Shown: piece by piece, positions 42,075-51,227 of the stretch
Numbering within the stretch: position 1 is the stretch's first letter
Layout: every line of letters begins with the position of its first letter
Position numbers and translations under genes: made by a program
The notes under the pieces: model-generated
What the model was told of the DNA's origin: nothing
What the model saw: the letters and a program-made list of their open reading frames with translations, nothing else
Databases searched by the model: none
Assembly: GCF_005405145.1 (NCBI RefSeq)
Contig: NZ_BJDM01000001.1
Location: 291,094-355,093 of the forward strand
Source of the DNA: Paucilactobacillus kaifaensis
Lineage (GTDB): Bacteria > Bacillota > Bacilli > Lactobacillales > Lactobacillaceae
Reading direction: 5' to 3'
DNA length: 64,000 nucleotides

Positions 42075-42659
42075 TTAACAATCCGTAAAGCAGAACCTGA
42101 GGATGCGGGACAGATAGTGCCACTGATGTCTTTAATTTATGACGAAATGGAATTGACGGAATTCGAGTCAGTTCCAGACGAGGATCCTCAGCAGATGATC
42201 AGGAACGCCTACGAACGCCGGGCGCTCCTTGGATATATTGCCACTACATTAGTTGCCGAAGTTGACGACAAGGTAGTCGGGATGGCGTTCGCATATCCGG
42301 ATACAAATGAAACTGCGGTTAATCGTGTTTATGAGCAAGCTGCTCAAGAAATACCTTCAATCAGTGATGTTGATTTCTTTGCTGATCCGGAAGCGTTTGA
42401 CGATGAATTTTACTTGGACTCATTAGCAGTCGATGATAATTATCGGGGGATGGGAATTGCTACTAAACTAATTCGGGCAATTGCTGACCATGCAGCAGAT
42501 TTAGGCTATCCTACGTTAGGACTAAATGTAGATACTTTAAATCCACTCGCAGAAAAGTTGTATCGTCGACTAGGGTTTAGGGGCGCTGGTCAGATTATGA
42601 TTGGTGATCATCATTATCGTCACTTACAGGTTTCAACCGCCCAAAAAGTGTTGGTTTAA
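42075..42659 (+). CDS. GNAT family N-acetyltransferase with no ordinary start codon at its N-terminus
   Basis: A GNAT of about 194 residues: TIRKAEPEDAGQIVPL opening, LDSLAVDDNYRGMGIATKLIRAIADHA (acetyl-CoA RGMGIA) and NTLNPLAEKLYRRLGFRG near the end. A strong GGAGGG site stands before it, but the codon where Met is expected is TTA, preceded by ATT (spacings nine and six). The first standard start (GTG at 42117) would remove the first beta strand. It is therefore either started at a rare codon or has lost its start. Substrate unknown. Confidence 0.8.
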   Translation, partial: LTIRKAEPEDAGQIVPLMSLIYDEMELTEFESVPDEDPQQMIRNAYERRALLGYIATTLVAEVDDKVVGMAFAYPDTNETAVNRVYEQAAQEIPSISDVDFFADPEAFDDEFYLDSLAVDDNYRGMGIATKLIRAIADHAADLGYPTLGLNVDTLNPLAEKLYRRLGFRGAGQIMIGDHHYRHLQVSTAQKVLV

Positions 42660-42688
42660 TGTAATAAAAAACTTAAAATGAAATTGGT

Positions 42689-42722
42689 AGGCCTGAAAAC
42701 TATTCGTTTTTAGGCCTTTTAA
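42689..42722 (+). terminator. Terminator after the acetyltransferase gene
   Basis: AGGCCTGAAAAC / GTTTTTAGGCCT stem with a five-base loop and TTTT. Confidence 0.75.
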
Positions 42723-42823
42723 TGTGGTATTTTTATGTCAGTTCTGATAATCTAGTCTCATTGAACTATTATTCCCTACATAATTATTAGTTTTTAAATA
42801 TACATAGAAAAGCGGTGCACTAA

Positions 42824-44014
42824 ATGAACACTACCATGAGAAAAATGAAATGGATGTTGCCAGTTGTTTTGCTGATTGGCTTTATTATGCGTTCTCCTAT
42901 TACGACATTGCCATTGATGTTAAAAGAATTGGCAACCAATTTACATGTTGCGCAAAGCCAGCTTGGAATTTTAACGACTTTACCGCTGATCATGTTTTTA
43001 TTGTTTTCTAACTTTGCTTCTGGTTTATTGAATCTATTAGGGTTTAAAAAAGCAATGATGGTTGCAATCGGTACTCTAGTGGTGGGTTCATTTCTGCGAT
43101 TAATCATTGCCATGCCAACAATGCTGTTGGGAACTTGTTTGATTGGCGCGGGGATTGCTCACCTAAATGTGTTTATGCCATCACTAGTAACAGCATACTT
43201 TCCTAATCGGATCGGGCTGTATACAACGTTATATTCGTTTGCTATGATTTTTGGTAATGCAATTTTTAATTTGATTACTGCGCCAGTTATACAGATGTGG
43301 GGCTGGAAATCAATGATGTGGTTGCTCGTGATTGTACCGGTGCTAGCGTTGACAGGGTGGTTACTTGTAACTACATGGTTGCCTGAAAAAATTAGCCGTA
43401 CGGATATAAAAAGACACGTAAAAAGTGATCTGCATGTCTGGAATAATAAACGTGCCTGGCCGTTTTTATTGACGTTTGGCGGACAAGCAACATTGAGTTA
43501 CACGTTTAGTGCTTGGATGCCTGCGTTAATGGATTATCATCGTGTTCCCGCTGGGATTATTGGTGTGATCACTGCTTCATTTGCGTTAATTGGGTTACCA
43601 ATTTCTATTTTTTTGCCGCAATTGTTAGTAGTTTTCAAACGGCGAGGGAAAAAGATTTTAATTTGGTCAGCTGGTTTGTGTGGCATGGCTGCGGCTGGAA
43701 TGTTATTTGTTCAGAATACATCTTCTGTTACTTTTTGGATGCCAGAAAGTTTACTAATTGGTTATGCTATTGGTGTATTTTTTATTTTTGATATGACGAT
43801 GTTTGCTGTAAAAACGGATAATCCCTACGCAACAGCAAAATTGTCTGGGATGGCTCAAGCGGGTGGGTACTTAATGTCTGCTTTCGGTCCGTCACTGTAT
43901 GGAGTGGCGTTTGCTGCTAACCCAACTGGAAATTTACAAAATAGTGTTTACATGGTGCTAGTTTTGCTTGCTTTGGTTTCGAGCTTGGTTATTGTTCAAA
44001 TAGAAAAAGTGTGA
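42824..44014 (+). CDS. CynX/NimT-family MFS transporter (copy 1)
   Basis: A 396-residue major facilitator of the cyanate/nitroimidazole-type (CynX/NimT) group with about twelve hydrophobic segments. The family opening FIMRSPITTLPLMLKELATNLHV and QLGILTTLPLIMF are clear, as is the late AKLSGMAQAGGYLMSAFGPSL. The substrate is unknown; no cyanase is nearby. A paralog with the same blocks lies at 47.6-48.8 kb. ATG with a weak AGCGGTGCACTAA leader. Confidence 0.87.
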   Translation: MNTTMRKMKWMLPVVLLIGFIMRSPITTLPLMLKELATNLHVAQSQLGILTTLPLIMFLLFSNFASGLLNLLGFKKAMMVAIGTLVVGSFLRLIIAMPTMLLGTCLIGAGIAHLNVFMPSLVTAYFPNRIGLYTTLYSFAMIFGNAIFNLITAPVIQMWGWKSMMWLLVIVPVLALTGWLLVTTWLPEKISRTDIKRHVKSDLHVWNNKRAWPFLLTFGGQATLSYTFSAWMPALMDYHRVPAGIIGVITASFALIGLPISIFLPQLLVVFKRRGKKILIWSAGLCGMAAAGMLFVQNTSSVTFWMPESLLIGYAIGVFFIFDMTMFAVKTDNPYATAKLSGMAQAGGYLMSAFGPSLYGVAFAANPTGNLQNSVYMVLVLLALVSSLVIVQIEKV

Positions 44015-44076
44015 TGAATAGTTCAAATGGTAGTAACTAAAACGCGTTATCGGTTAAATGTCTAAAAATAATAAAG

Positions 44077-44116
44077 AAGTCCAATCCCGAAATATATCAG
44101 GATTGGACTTTTTTAT
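44077..44116. terminator. Bidirectional terminator
   Basis: AAGTCCAATCC / GGATTGGACTT between the convergent MFS gene and gnd, with six T on the plus side. Confidence 0.85.
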
Positions 44117-44151
44117 TCTAAAACTACGTAAAAGACGCAGCTAGAAGTATT

Positions 44152-45582
44152 CTATTGTTCTTCGTACCATGAATAGTGGAAACTACCTGGACGGTCGTTT
44201 CGTTCATATGTGTGAGCACCAAAGTAGTCACGTTGTGCTTGAAGAAGGTTAGCAGGTAACACTTCAGCACGATATGAGTCGTAGTAAGTTACTGCAGCAC
44301 TTAAGCTTGGTACCGGTACGCCAGCTTTAACGGCTAAGGCAACTACGTCACGAATTGATTCTTGGTATTTAGCAGCAATGTCTTTAAAGTATCCATCTAA
44401 TAACAAGTTAGTTAACTTAGGATCTTTATCAAAGGCATCTGTAATACTTTGAAGGAATTGAGCACGAATAATGCAGCCTTCACGCCAGATTTGAGCTAGT
44501 TCGCCAAATTTAAGGTTCCAGTCATATTCTTCTGAAGCAACTCGAAGTTGTTCGAAACCTTGGGCATAACTCATGATTTTACCAAAGAAGAGAGCTTGAC
44601 GAACTTTTTCGACAATTTCATTTTTGTTGACGTCAACTTTAGCTGTTGGGCCAGCCAATTGCTTACTTGCAGCTACACGTTCGTCTTTCATCATTGAAAT
44701 GTAACGAGCGTATACAGCTTCAGTAATAACTGATTGAGGAACACCAATTGCTAATGCATCTTCGGAACTCCACTTACCAGTACCCTTGTTGGCACCGCGG
44801 TCCAAGATAGCATCAACGATAGGTAAGTTTTTGTCATCGCCTAAGTCATCTTTACGAGTTAAAATATCAGCGGTGATTTCAACAAGGTAGCTGTCTAATT
44901 CGCCTTCGTTCCATTCTTTAAATGTGTCGGCTAATTCATCAATTGAAAGACCAGCAACATTACGCAAAATGTTGTAACTTTCATCGATTAATTCTTCGTC
45001 ACCATATTCGATTCCGTTATGAATCATTTTAACGTAGTGGCCGGCACCGTTTGGTCCAATGTAAGCAACACAAGGCTTGCCATCTTTAGCTTTAGCAGCG
45101 ATTTGTTCCAAAATTGGGGCAACTAAATCGTAGGCATCTTTTTGGCCACCAGGCATTAATGAAGGTCCTTGAAGGGCACCAAGTTCACCACCAGAAACTC
45201 CCATACCAATAAAGTTGATACCAGATTTATCTAGTTTGGCATTACGTGCAATTGTATCGTGGAAGTTTGTGTTTCCACCATCAATCAAGACGTCACCTTT
45301 GTCGAGTAATGGGATCAATTCATCAATCACAGCGTCAGTTGGTGCACCGGCTTTAACCATCATCAAGATACGACGAGGTTTTTCTAGTGAACTAACAAAA
45401 TCTTCAACGGTATAACTAGGTACCAATTTCTTTTCAGAATGGTCCTTCATCATATCGTCAGTCTTAGAACGTGAACGGTTATAAACGCCCACTGTAAAGC
45501 CACGGCTTTCAATGTTTAGGGCTAAGTTCTTACCCATGACAGCAAGGCCAACAACACCAATTTGTGCTTTTTGATCAGACAT
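44152..45582 (-). CDS. gnd: 6-phosphogluconate dehydrogenase, decarboxylating
   Basis: A 476-residue enzyme making ribulose 5-phosphate, CO2 and NAD(P)H. The cofactor motif [20 protein letters not shown] lies at residue 9, the substrate motif [21 protein letters not shown] near 127 and [12 protein letters not shown] with the catalytic Lys-His region near 183. The C-terminal FHYSWYEEQ is the usual subunit tail. ATG after GGAGAGTTG. It lies downstream of zwf on the same strand, separated by 331 bases and a repeat element; together they form the oxidative branch of the pentose-phosphate or phosphoketolase route. Confidence 0.97.
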   Translation of the reverse strand: MSDQKAQIGVVGLAVMGKNLALNIESRGFTVGVYNRSRSKTDDMMKDHSEKKLVPSYTVEDFVSSLEKPRRILMMVKAGAPTDAVIDELIPLLDKGDVLIDGGNTNFHDTIARNAKLDKSGINFIGMGVSGGELGALQGPSLMPGGQKDAYDLVAPILEQIAAKAKDGKPCVAYIGPNGAGHYVKMIHNGIEYGDEELIDESYNILRNVAGLSIDELADTFKEWNEGELDSYLVEITADILTRKDDLGDDKNLPIVDAILDRGANKGTGKWSSEDALAIGVPQSVITEAVYARYISMMKDERVAASKQLAGPTAKVDVNKNEIVEKVRQALFFGKIMSYAQGFEQLRVASEEYDWNLKFGELAQIWREGCIIRAQFLQSITDAFDKDPKLTNLLLDGYFKDIAAKYQESIRDVVALAVKAGVPVPSLSAAVTYYDSYRAEVLPANLLQAQRDYFGAHTYERNDRPGSFHYSWYEEQ

Positions 45583-45788
45583 GTAAACAACTCTCCTTCA
45601 AATTTTTAAAATTAAAACGGTTCAAGACTATTTTAACATTGTTTTGCTAAACGTAAACTATTATGCGAGAAAAAGTTACCTAATTCACAATATTTATAAT
45701 TCGTAATGCTTTTTATTGATATCTGAAATTATTTAGAGAGCTTTTTTGCTTAAAAAGGCAATAGAATCAGAGGTTCTTAATTTAAAGT

Positions 45789-45916
45789 TTTTGAAACGTG
45801 TAAATTTCTACAAACACCTGGGGCTAAATAAAAAGAGTAGTGTGATTTGAGCTTTGAATCACACTACTCTATTTACCGTTATGCTCTGACTTTTGATCGC
45901 GGTTGGTCACACTCTA
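45789..45916 (-). repeat. Palindromic repeat adjoining the zwf stop codon
   Basis: On the minus strand it begins TAGAGTGTGACCAACCGCG, the TAG being the zwf stop, and ends ACACGTTTCAAAAAC. The inner stem AGAGTAGTGTGATT / AATCACACTACTCT could end zwf transcription. The rest of the 331-base gap to gnd is AT-rich leader. Confidence 0.85.
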
Positions 45917-47392
45917 CTTGTTTAAGCGATAAACCCAAGCACGATGATCTTTTTGTAACAGTTCATCTGATGCAACTGGGCCCATTGAACCTGGTAGGTA
46001 GTTAGGGAAGATTGGCTCCTCGATATCCCATAATTTACGGATAACATCAACAAACTTCCATGCATAGGCCACTTCTGACCATGAAGCAAAGTTGGTGCTA
46101 TTTCCTTCAAGTGCATCATGCAATAAACGCTCATATGGTTCAGGAACTTCTTTTTCTTTGTCTGCATCTTGGAAGAAATCCAAGTTTACTGGTTCAGTTT
46201 CAAACCCTTGGCCAGTGCTCTTAGCATTAACTTTTAGTGAAAAACCAGACTGTGGTTCCACATAAATAGTTAAGACGTTAGCTTGTAGTGCAGCATCTGA
46301 TTTTTGTGGAAATGCAAAAATATCAATTAATGGTTTTTTGAAGACAACATCGATACGAGTAAATTTATCAGCTAACTTTTTACCAGTTCTGATGTAAAAC
46401 GGCACACCTGACCAGCGATAGTTATCAAATAATAATTTACCTGCAACAAATGTTTCTGTGTTTGAATCGTCCGGAACACCAGATTCATCACGGTATTCAT
46501 TGCCAGTATCACCTGCATCATATTGACCACGAACAAAATTACCAGCAGCTTCGGATGGAGTATATACACGTAGACTCCGCAAAGCTTTTACTTTTTCTAC
46601 TCGTACATCTGCGTCGGTAAAGGCAACTGGTTGTTCCATTGCCAATTGACTGACAATTTGGAGAATATGGTTTTGGACCATATCTCGCAAAGCTCCAGAT
46701 GTATCATAGTATGATGCGCGATCTTCAACACCTAATTTTTCGCTAAGAGTAATTTGAACGTTATCAATGTAACGATTATTCCAAAGTGATTCAATAATCG
46801 TATTACCAAATCGTAATGCTTCAATATTTTGAATCATTTCCTTACCAAGGTAATGATCAATTCGATAGATTTGATCCTCTTCGAAAGTGCTTGTGAGTTC
46901 TTCGTTAAGTTGTTTAGCAGATTTGTAGTCACGTCCGAATGGTTTTTCGATTACTAAACGGTTGTAACCTTCTTGAGTAATTAGACCCTCAGATTTTAAA
47001 TTAAGCGCAATTTGGCCAAAGAAACTTGGTGCCATTGAAAGGTAAAATAGGCGGTTGCCATTAGCTTCGTACTGCTTATCAAGCTTATTGATTAGTTCAT
47101 CTAGGGCAGCATAATGAGCTTTGTCAGTAACATCATGAGCGATGTAGTAAAAATGACTAACAAATTCATTGGCTTGATTCTTTGATTCCTCTTTAATGTC
47201 GCTGATTGATTCAGAGACGATTCCTTGAAATTCATCGTTGGTCCAGTCTGCTCGTGATGTTCCGATAATTGCAAAATGATCCTTTAGATAACCTTTTTGA
47301 TAAAGTTTAAATAGTGATGGATACAATTTACGTTTAGCTAAATCACCAGATGCACCAAAAAATGTAAAGATAGCTGTGTTCTCTTTTGCCAA
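45914..47392 (-). CDS. zwf: Glucose-6-phosphate 1-dehydrogenase
   Basis: A 492-residue enzyme oxidising glucose 6-phosphate. The nucleotide motif FGASGDLAKRKLYPSLF lies at residue 13 and the active-site RIDHYLGKEMIQN near residue 176 (catalytic His). EKPFGRDYKSAK is also typical. ATG after AGGAGTGAACATTT. Its stop codon TAG is shared with the repeat-family palindrome. gnd follows downstream, so gluconate 6-phosphate is passed to the next enzyme. Confidence 0.97.
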   Translation of the reverse strand: MAKENTAIFTFFGASGDLAKRKLYPSLFKLYQKGYLKDHFAIIGTSRADWTNDEFQGIVSESISDIKEESKNQANEFVSHFYYIAHDVTDKAHYAALDELINKLDKQYEANGNRLFYLSMAPSFFGQIALNLKSEGLITQEGYNRLVIEKPFGRDYKSAKQLNEELTSTFEEDQIYRIDHYLGKEMIQNIEALRFGNTIIESLWNNRYIDNVQITLSEKLGVEDRASYYDTSGALRDMVQNHILQIVSQLAMEQPVAFTDADVRVEKVKALRSLRVYTPSEAAGNFVRGQYDAGDTGNEYRDESGVPDDSNTETFVAGKLLFDNYRWSGVPFYIRTGKKLADKFTRIDVVFKKPLIDIFAFPQKSDAALQANVLTIYVEPQSGFSLKVNAKSTGQGFETEPVNLDFFQDADKEKEVPEPYERLLHDALEGNSTNFASWSEVAYAWKFVDVIRKLWDIEEPIFPNYLPGSMGPVASDELLQKDHRAWVYRLNK

Positions 47393-47632
47393 AAATGTTC
47401 ACTCCTTGTCTTTTGAATGAATCGTCCTAACTACTAGGATATAATTCTAACAGGTACGATTATATACTCTCTTAAAGCAATGTGCACGTTAAAAAGGCAA
47501 CGTTTTCATTAATGAACATCCATTATAAAAATGGGCCAGATTATAGATCGTTTATATTAATTCAATGGTTATTCAAAAATGAAAATTGGTATAGGTTAAT
47601 ATATTTGTGTATTTTTGTGCAAAGTAAGATTG

Positions 47633-48802
47633 TTAATCAAAGATAAATTGGCGCTTTTCACAGATAATGCCACAAATCATAAAAATAATAGTGACTGCCA
47701 GCATGAAAATATCGGTGGTCAACCATGAGTGCGTCATATTTTGTAAAGCACCAGTCAAAACTGGTCCCACTGCAGCAATTAAATAACCAAGTGATTGAGC
47801 CATACCGGACAGATTTCTGGTTTGTTCTGGTGTTTTTGTTTTTAGACCAAACATCGTCATGGTTAACGAGAATGTTGCAGCTGTGGCAGCACCTAAAACA
47901 ATGTTAATAATCACAAAGAAAACTACAGAGTGAATTGGGATCATTAATGCGACAATACCAACAATTGTAGCTGCTGCAGCGATGACAATTAATTTAGTTC
48001 GATTGTGCATCCGAACCGCTAAAATTGGTAATAAAAATGAAGTCGGTACGGAGGCTAGTTGAAATAATCCTGCTAATAAACTGGCAGTATTGGATGATAA
48101 TCCAGCGGCAATAGCCATTGTTGGTAGCCAGGCTACTAATGTGTAGAAAATTAGTGATGCCAAACCAAAGTAAAATAACATGAACCATGCGGTTTTATTT
48201 TGCCATACGGAAGCGGTAGTCTGTTTAACGGTGAATTTATCACGATGATTAAACTTTATGTTTGGCAGCCACAAAATAAATGTGATTAATGCAATCAAAC
48301 TAATAATCTGAACAACAAATTGCCAACTTGTTTTTTGAGCAACTGGAGCGCTTAAACCAGCACCAAAAACGCTAAAGAAAGTCATTGATAGTGTATACAA
48401 GCTGGTCATTGTTCCAATTTTAGCCGGCATATTATCGGTAATTAAAGCTGGTAACAGCACATTCATGAATGTAATTGCTAAACCGACTAGTAATGTTCCT
48501 ACGAATAATAACGGTTGGTTGATGATTCGCATGTACGAGCCAACAAATAAAATTACTGTAATGATGGCAATGGTTAATTCATTGCCCAATCGCCGACTGA
48601 TAACAGGTACAAGCGGTGAAAAAACACCAAAACAAATTAAAGGCAGGGTTGTTAAAATTCCTAAGCTAGTCGCCTTTACTCCAAGGGTTTCAGCAATATT
48701 ATTAATTACTGATGGAATCGAAGTAATTGGTGTTCGCATACAAGCACCCAGTAGAAAAATTCCCAAAACTAAAAATGCGCTGTGTTTCCGCGTATTAGTC
48801 AA
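47633..48802 (-). CDS. CynX/NimT-family MFS transporter (copy 2)
   Basis: A 389-residue MFS protein with about twelve hydrophobic segments, paralogous to the one at 42.8-44.0 kb: ACMRTPITSIPSVINNIAETLGV, SLGILTTLPLICFG and NLSGMAQSLGYLIAAVGPVL correspond block for block. It starts 60 bases after the glpK stop on the same strand with no terminator between, so it may be read through from the glpK promoter. Substrate unknown. Confidence 0.87.
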   Translation of the reverse strand: MTNTRKHSAFLVLGIFLLGACMRTPITSIPSVINNIAETLGVKATSLGILTTLPLICFGVFSPLVPVISRRLGNELTIAIITVILFVGSYMRIINQPLLFVGTLLVGLAITFMNVLLPALITDNMPAKIGTMTSLYTLSMTFFSVFGAGLSAPVAQKTSWQFVVQIISLIALITFILWLPNIKFNHRDKFTVKQTTASVWQNKTAWFMLFYFGLASLIFYTLVAWLPTMAIAAGLSSNTASLLAGLFQLASVPTSFLLPILAVRMHNRTKLIVIAAAATIVGIVALMIPIHSVVFFVIINIVLGAATAATFSLTMTMFGLKTKTPEQTRNLSGMAQSLGYLIAAVGPVLTGALQNMTHSWLTTDIFMLAVTIIFMICGIICEKRQFIFD

Positions 48803-48862
48803 AAACTCACATCCTATCTATATAATTGCGACCACCATCATATCATAGGTTGTAGCGTAAAA

Positions 48863-50377
48863 CTAATTTAGCGGTTTAAAAAATTGTGTTGCTGCGACAG
48901 CTTTTTGCCAGCCTTGATAAAGCTTTTGCCGTTTGGCCGGTTCCATTGATGGTTTGAACAACTTACCATCAGCGAGGACTTCTTTAAGTTCATCTGTATT
49001 TTTCCAGTAATCCACTGCTAGGCCGGCCAAGAAAGCTGCACCTAAAGCGGTTGTTTCTTCTTCAGCAGCACGATCAACTTCAATGTTTAAAATGTCGGCT
49101 TGAAATTGCATTAAGTAGGTATTACGAGATGCGCCACCATCAGCTTTTAACTTTGGAATTACTAGTCCAGTATCTTTTTGCATTGTTTCGATGACATCTT
49201 TGGTCTGATAGGCAATCGATTGCAACGTTGCTTTAATAAAATCATTGCGGTTAGTACCGCGCGTTAAACCGAAAACGGCACCGCGGGCTTCGGCGTCCCA
49301 GTAGGGGGCACCTAAACCGGTAAACGCAGGGACGACATAAACCTCATCATTATTAGTAGAAGCAAGCGCTGCTTCACGCGATTCAAACGCATTATTAATC
49401 ATTCCAAGATTATCCTGTAACCAATCGATTGCTTGTCCAGCTACGAAGATACTTCCCTCAAGGGCATAGCGAACATGTCCATTGATACCATACGCAATCG
49501 TCGTAATTAGATTATTTTGAGATAGTTGTGGTTCGTCACCTGTATTCATCACAATAAATGAACCAGGTCCATAAGTGTTTTTAACAGTTCCTTTTTCAAA
49601 GCCGGCTTGGCCAAATAGAGCTGCTTGTTGGTCACCGCAAATTCCAGCAATGGGGACCTCAGCACCATAAAATTGAAATGTTTTGGTGGTGGCATATACT
49701 TCAGAACTAGAGTGCACTTCAGGCAACATTGCTAAAGGAATATTGAGCAATTGTAAGATGTCTGCATCCCAATTTAAAGTATGGATATTAAAAAGCATTG
49801 TACGACTAGCATTTGAATAGTCAGTGACGTGAACAGCACCTTCAGAAAGCTTCCACGTTAACCAAGTATCGATTGTACCAAATAGTAGTTCTCCTTTTTC
49901 GGCGCGTTCTTGAGCACCAGGAATGTGATCTAACACCCAGCGAATTTTAGTGGCGGAGAAATAAGCGTTGATGTTTAATCCAGTTTTATCACGAATCTGA
50001 TCATGAAAACCTTTATCAATCAATTGCTGCACGATTTTCGCAGATTGTTGCGACTGCCAACCGACAGCATGATAAATTGGTTCACCAGTCTCGCGATCCC
50101 AAATAACGGTAGTTTCACGTTGATTAGTGATTCCGATGCCAGCAATGTTTTGTGGCTGAATGCTAGTATTGATTAAGATGGTAGCAATTACTTGTTGTAC
50201 AGCGTTCCAAATTTCGTTGGCATCATGTTCCATCCAACCAGGATGAGGCGCAAAACTGCGAAGCTGTCGTTCAACCTCTGAAACTTTGAAGCCACGTTGG
50301 TTGAACAGCATTGCTCGCGTAGTTAAGGTTCCTTGGTCAATCGAAAGAATATATTTATTGGGAGATTTGAGTGCCAT
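48863..50377 (-). CDS. glpK: Glycerol kinase
   Basis: A 504-residue FGGY kinase that phosphorylates glycerol. The glycerol-binding residues are present: Arg-Glu in [11 protein letters not shown] near 86, Trp in GWQSQQ, Tyr in [11 protein letters not shown] near 137, Asp in [13 protein letters not shown] near 246. The phosphate loop is atypical ([15 protein letters not shown]), and the usual WQDRRT is WQSQQS, so it is a divergent GlpK. A cre site and a leader that can bury its ribosome site (see those entries) suggest tight control. No glpD or glpF is adjacent. Confidence 0.92.
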   Translation of the reverse strand: MALKSPNKYILSIDQGTLTTRAMLFNQRGFKVSEVERQLRSFAPHPGWMEHDANEIWNAVQQVIATILINTSIQPQNIAGIGITNQRETTVIWDRETGEPIYHAVGWQSQQSAKIVQQLIDKGFHDQIRDKTGLNINAYFSATKIRWVLDHIPGAQERAEKGELLFGTIDTWLTWKLSEGAVHVTDYSNASRTMLFNIHTLNWDADILQLLNIPLAMLPEVHSSSEVYATTKTFQFYGAEVPIAGICGDQQAALFGQAGFEKGTVKNTYGPGSFIVMNTGDEPQLSQNNLITTIAYGINGHVRYALEGSIFVAGQAIDWLQDNLGMINNAFESREAALASTNNDEVYVVPAFTGLGAPYWDAEARGAVFGLTRGTNRNDFIKATLQSIAYQTKDVIETMQKDTGLVIPKLKADGGASRNTYLMQFQADILNIEVDRAAEEETTALGAAFLAGLAVDYWKNTDELKEVLADGKLFKPSMEPAKRQKLYQGWQKAVAATQFFKPLN

Positions 50378-50450
50378 AGTGAGTTTCCTCCAGTCAAAAA
50401 TAAAGTGTCTTAAAAGACACAGAAGTTATAAGTAATAGCGGAGGAAACTC
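50378..50450 (-). promoter_or_regulatory. glpK leader with an inverted repeat over the ribosome site
   Basis: The ribosome site lies in GGAGGAAACTC (minus strand, three bases before ATG), whose exact complement GAGTTTCCTCC occurs 48 bases upstream (50440-50450). A second perfect hairpin GTGTCTT/AAGACAC (50405-50420) lies between the arms. The pair would sequester the Shine-Dalgarno sequence. Confidence 0.5.
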
Positions 50451-50512
50451 AAGAGATGTTTCTTACCGCTGGAAAGATTTTTAAATGATAATGTAAAAGC
50501 TTTACTAGGGGA

Positions 50513-50541
50513 ATCATACCAGTAAATGATATCGGTTTCAA
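50513..50541 (-). promoter_or_regulatory. glpK promoter with cre site
   Basis: Minus strand: TTGAAA, 17 bases, TATGAT. TGAAACCGATATCA at 50527-50540 fits the cre consensus at every position and overlaps the -35 box, so CcpA should repress glpK. The transcript would carry a leader of about 130 bases. Confidence 0.82.
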
Positions 50542-50616
50542 AGACTAAGGTAAAAACTTTGACGCCATTGTTGGTAACGTGTTACGTTCAAATTAATCAA
50601 ATTGGAGGTGCAGTCA

Positions 50617-51018
50617 ATGACAGTACAAAAAATGGTTCCGTGTTTTACTTTTGCCGGCACGGCGGAAGACGCAATGAAGTTTTATACAACAGTGTTTGAT
50701 GATACTAAAATTGCAGCAATGGAGTTGTATACTGAGGCAAAACCAATTGGTGAACTTGGTAAAGTCTTTTTTGCAACATTAGAATTGAATGGTAATGAAA
50801 TTTACTTTATGGATTTGCCAATCGATGCCGGGGTGCCAAAACAAACTTGGGCCACTAGTTATATGCTGTATTGTGATACAGAAGAACAATTTGATCGTTA
50901 TTTTGATGGTATTGCGCCGACAGGTGAGGTCATGATGGGTCCAGAAGCCGTGGAGGGTTTTAAGAAAGCCACATGGGTTACGGATAAATTTGGGGTTACT
51001 TGGCAACTAGTTTGGTGA
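50617..51018 (+). CDS. VOC-superfamily (PhnB/glyoxalase-like) protein
   Basis: A 133-residue protein of the vicinal-oxygen-chelate fold, PhnB/3-demethylubiquinone methyltransferase-like group. It shows the family's VPCFTFAGTAEDAMKFYTTVF opening and the MMGPEAVEGFKKATWVTDKFGVTWQLVW ending. Members of this group often have no known activity. ATG eight bases after GGAGG is chosen; an upstream TTG overlaps the ribosome site. Monocistronic. Confidence 0.87.
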   Translation: MTVQKMVPCFTFAGTAEDAMKFYTTVFDDTKIAAMELYTEAKPIGELGKVFFATLELNGNEIYFMDLPIDAGVPKQTWATSYMLYCDTEEQFDRYFDGIAPTGEVMMGPEAVEGFKKATWVTDKFGVTWQLVW

Positions 51019-51048
51019 TCATTAAGTAAGATGAAATGAATATTAACG

Positions 51049-51078
51049 GTGCCAACTAAAAAGTTGGCATCTTTTTTT
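51049..51078 (+). terminator. Terminator after the VOC gene
   Basis: GATGCCAACTT-type stem (TGCCAACT / AGTTGGCA) followed by CTTTTTTT. Confidence 0.85.
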
Positions 51079-51227
51079 GTTTACAATAAAGTGACAGCAG
51101 TTTGACGAGATGCTCAAGGCCTCATATAATGGGCATAAGAGAATGAACGGAAGAAAATTATTATAATAATGTAAGCTAAATATCATTTATTTTAATTTAT
51201 TGCTGGTAAAGAAAGTAGGAAACCACG

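Noticed and set aside
47480..47530. cre-like sequence upstream of zwf (TGAAAACGTTGCC)
   Set aside because: The second half does not fit the NWCA end of the consensus.
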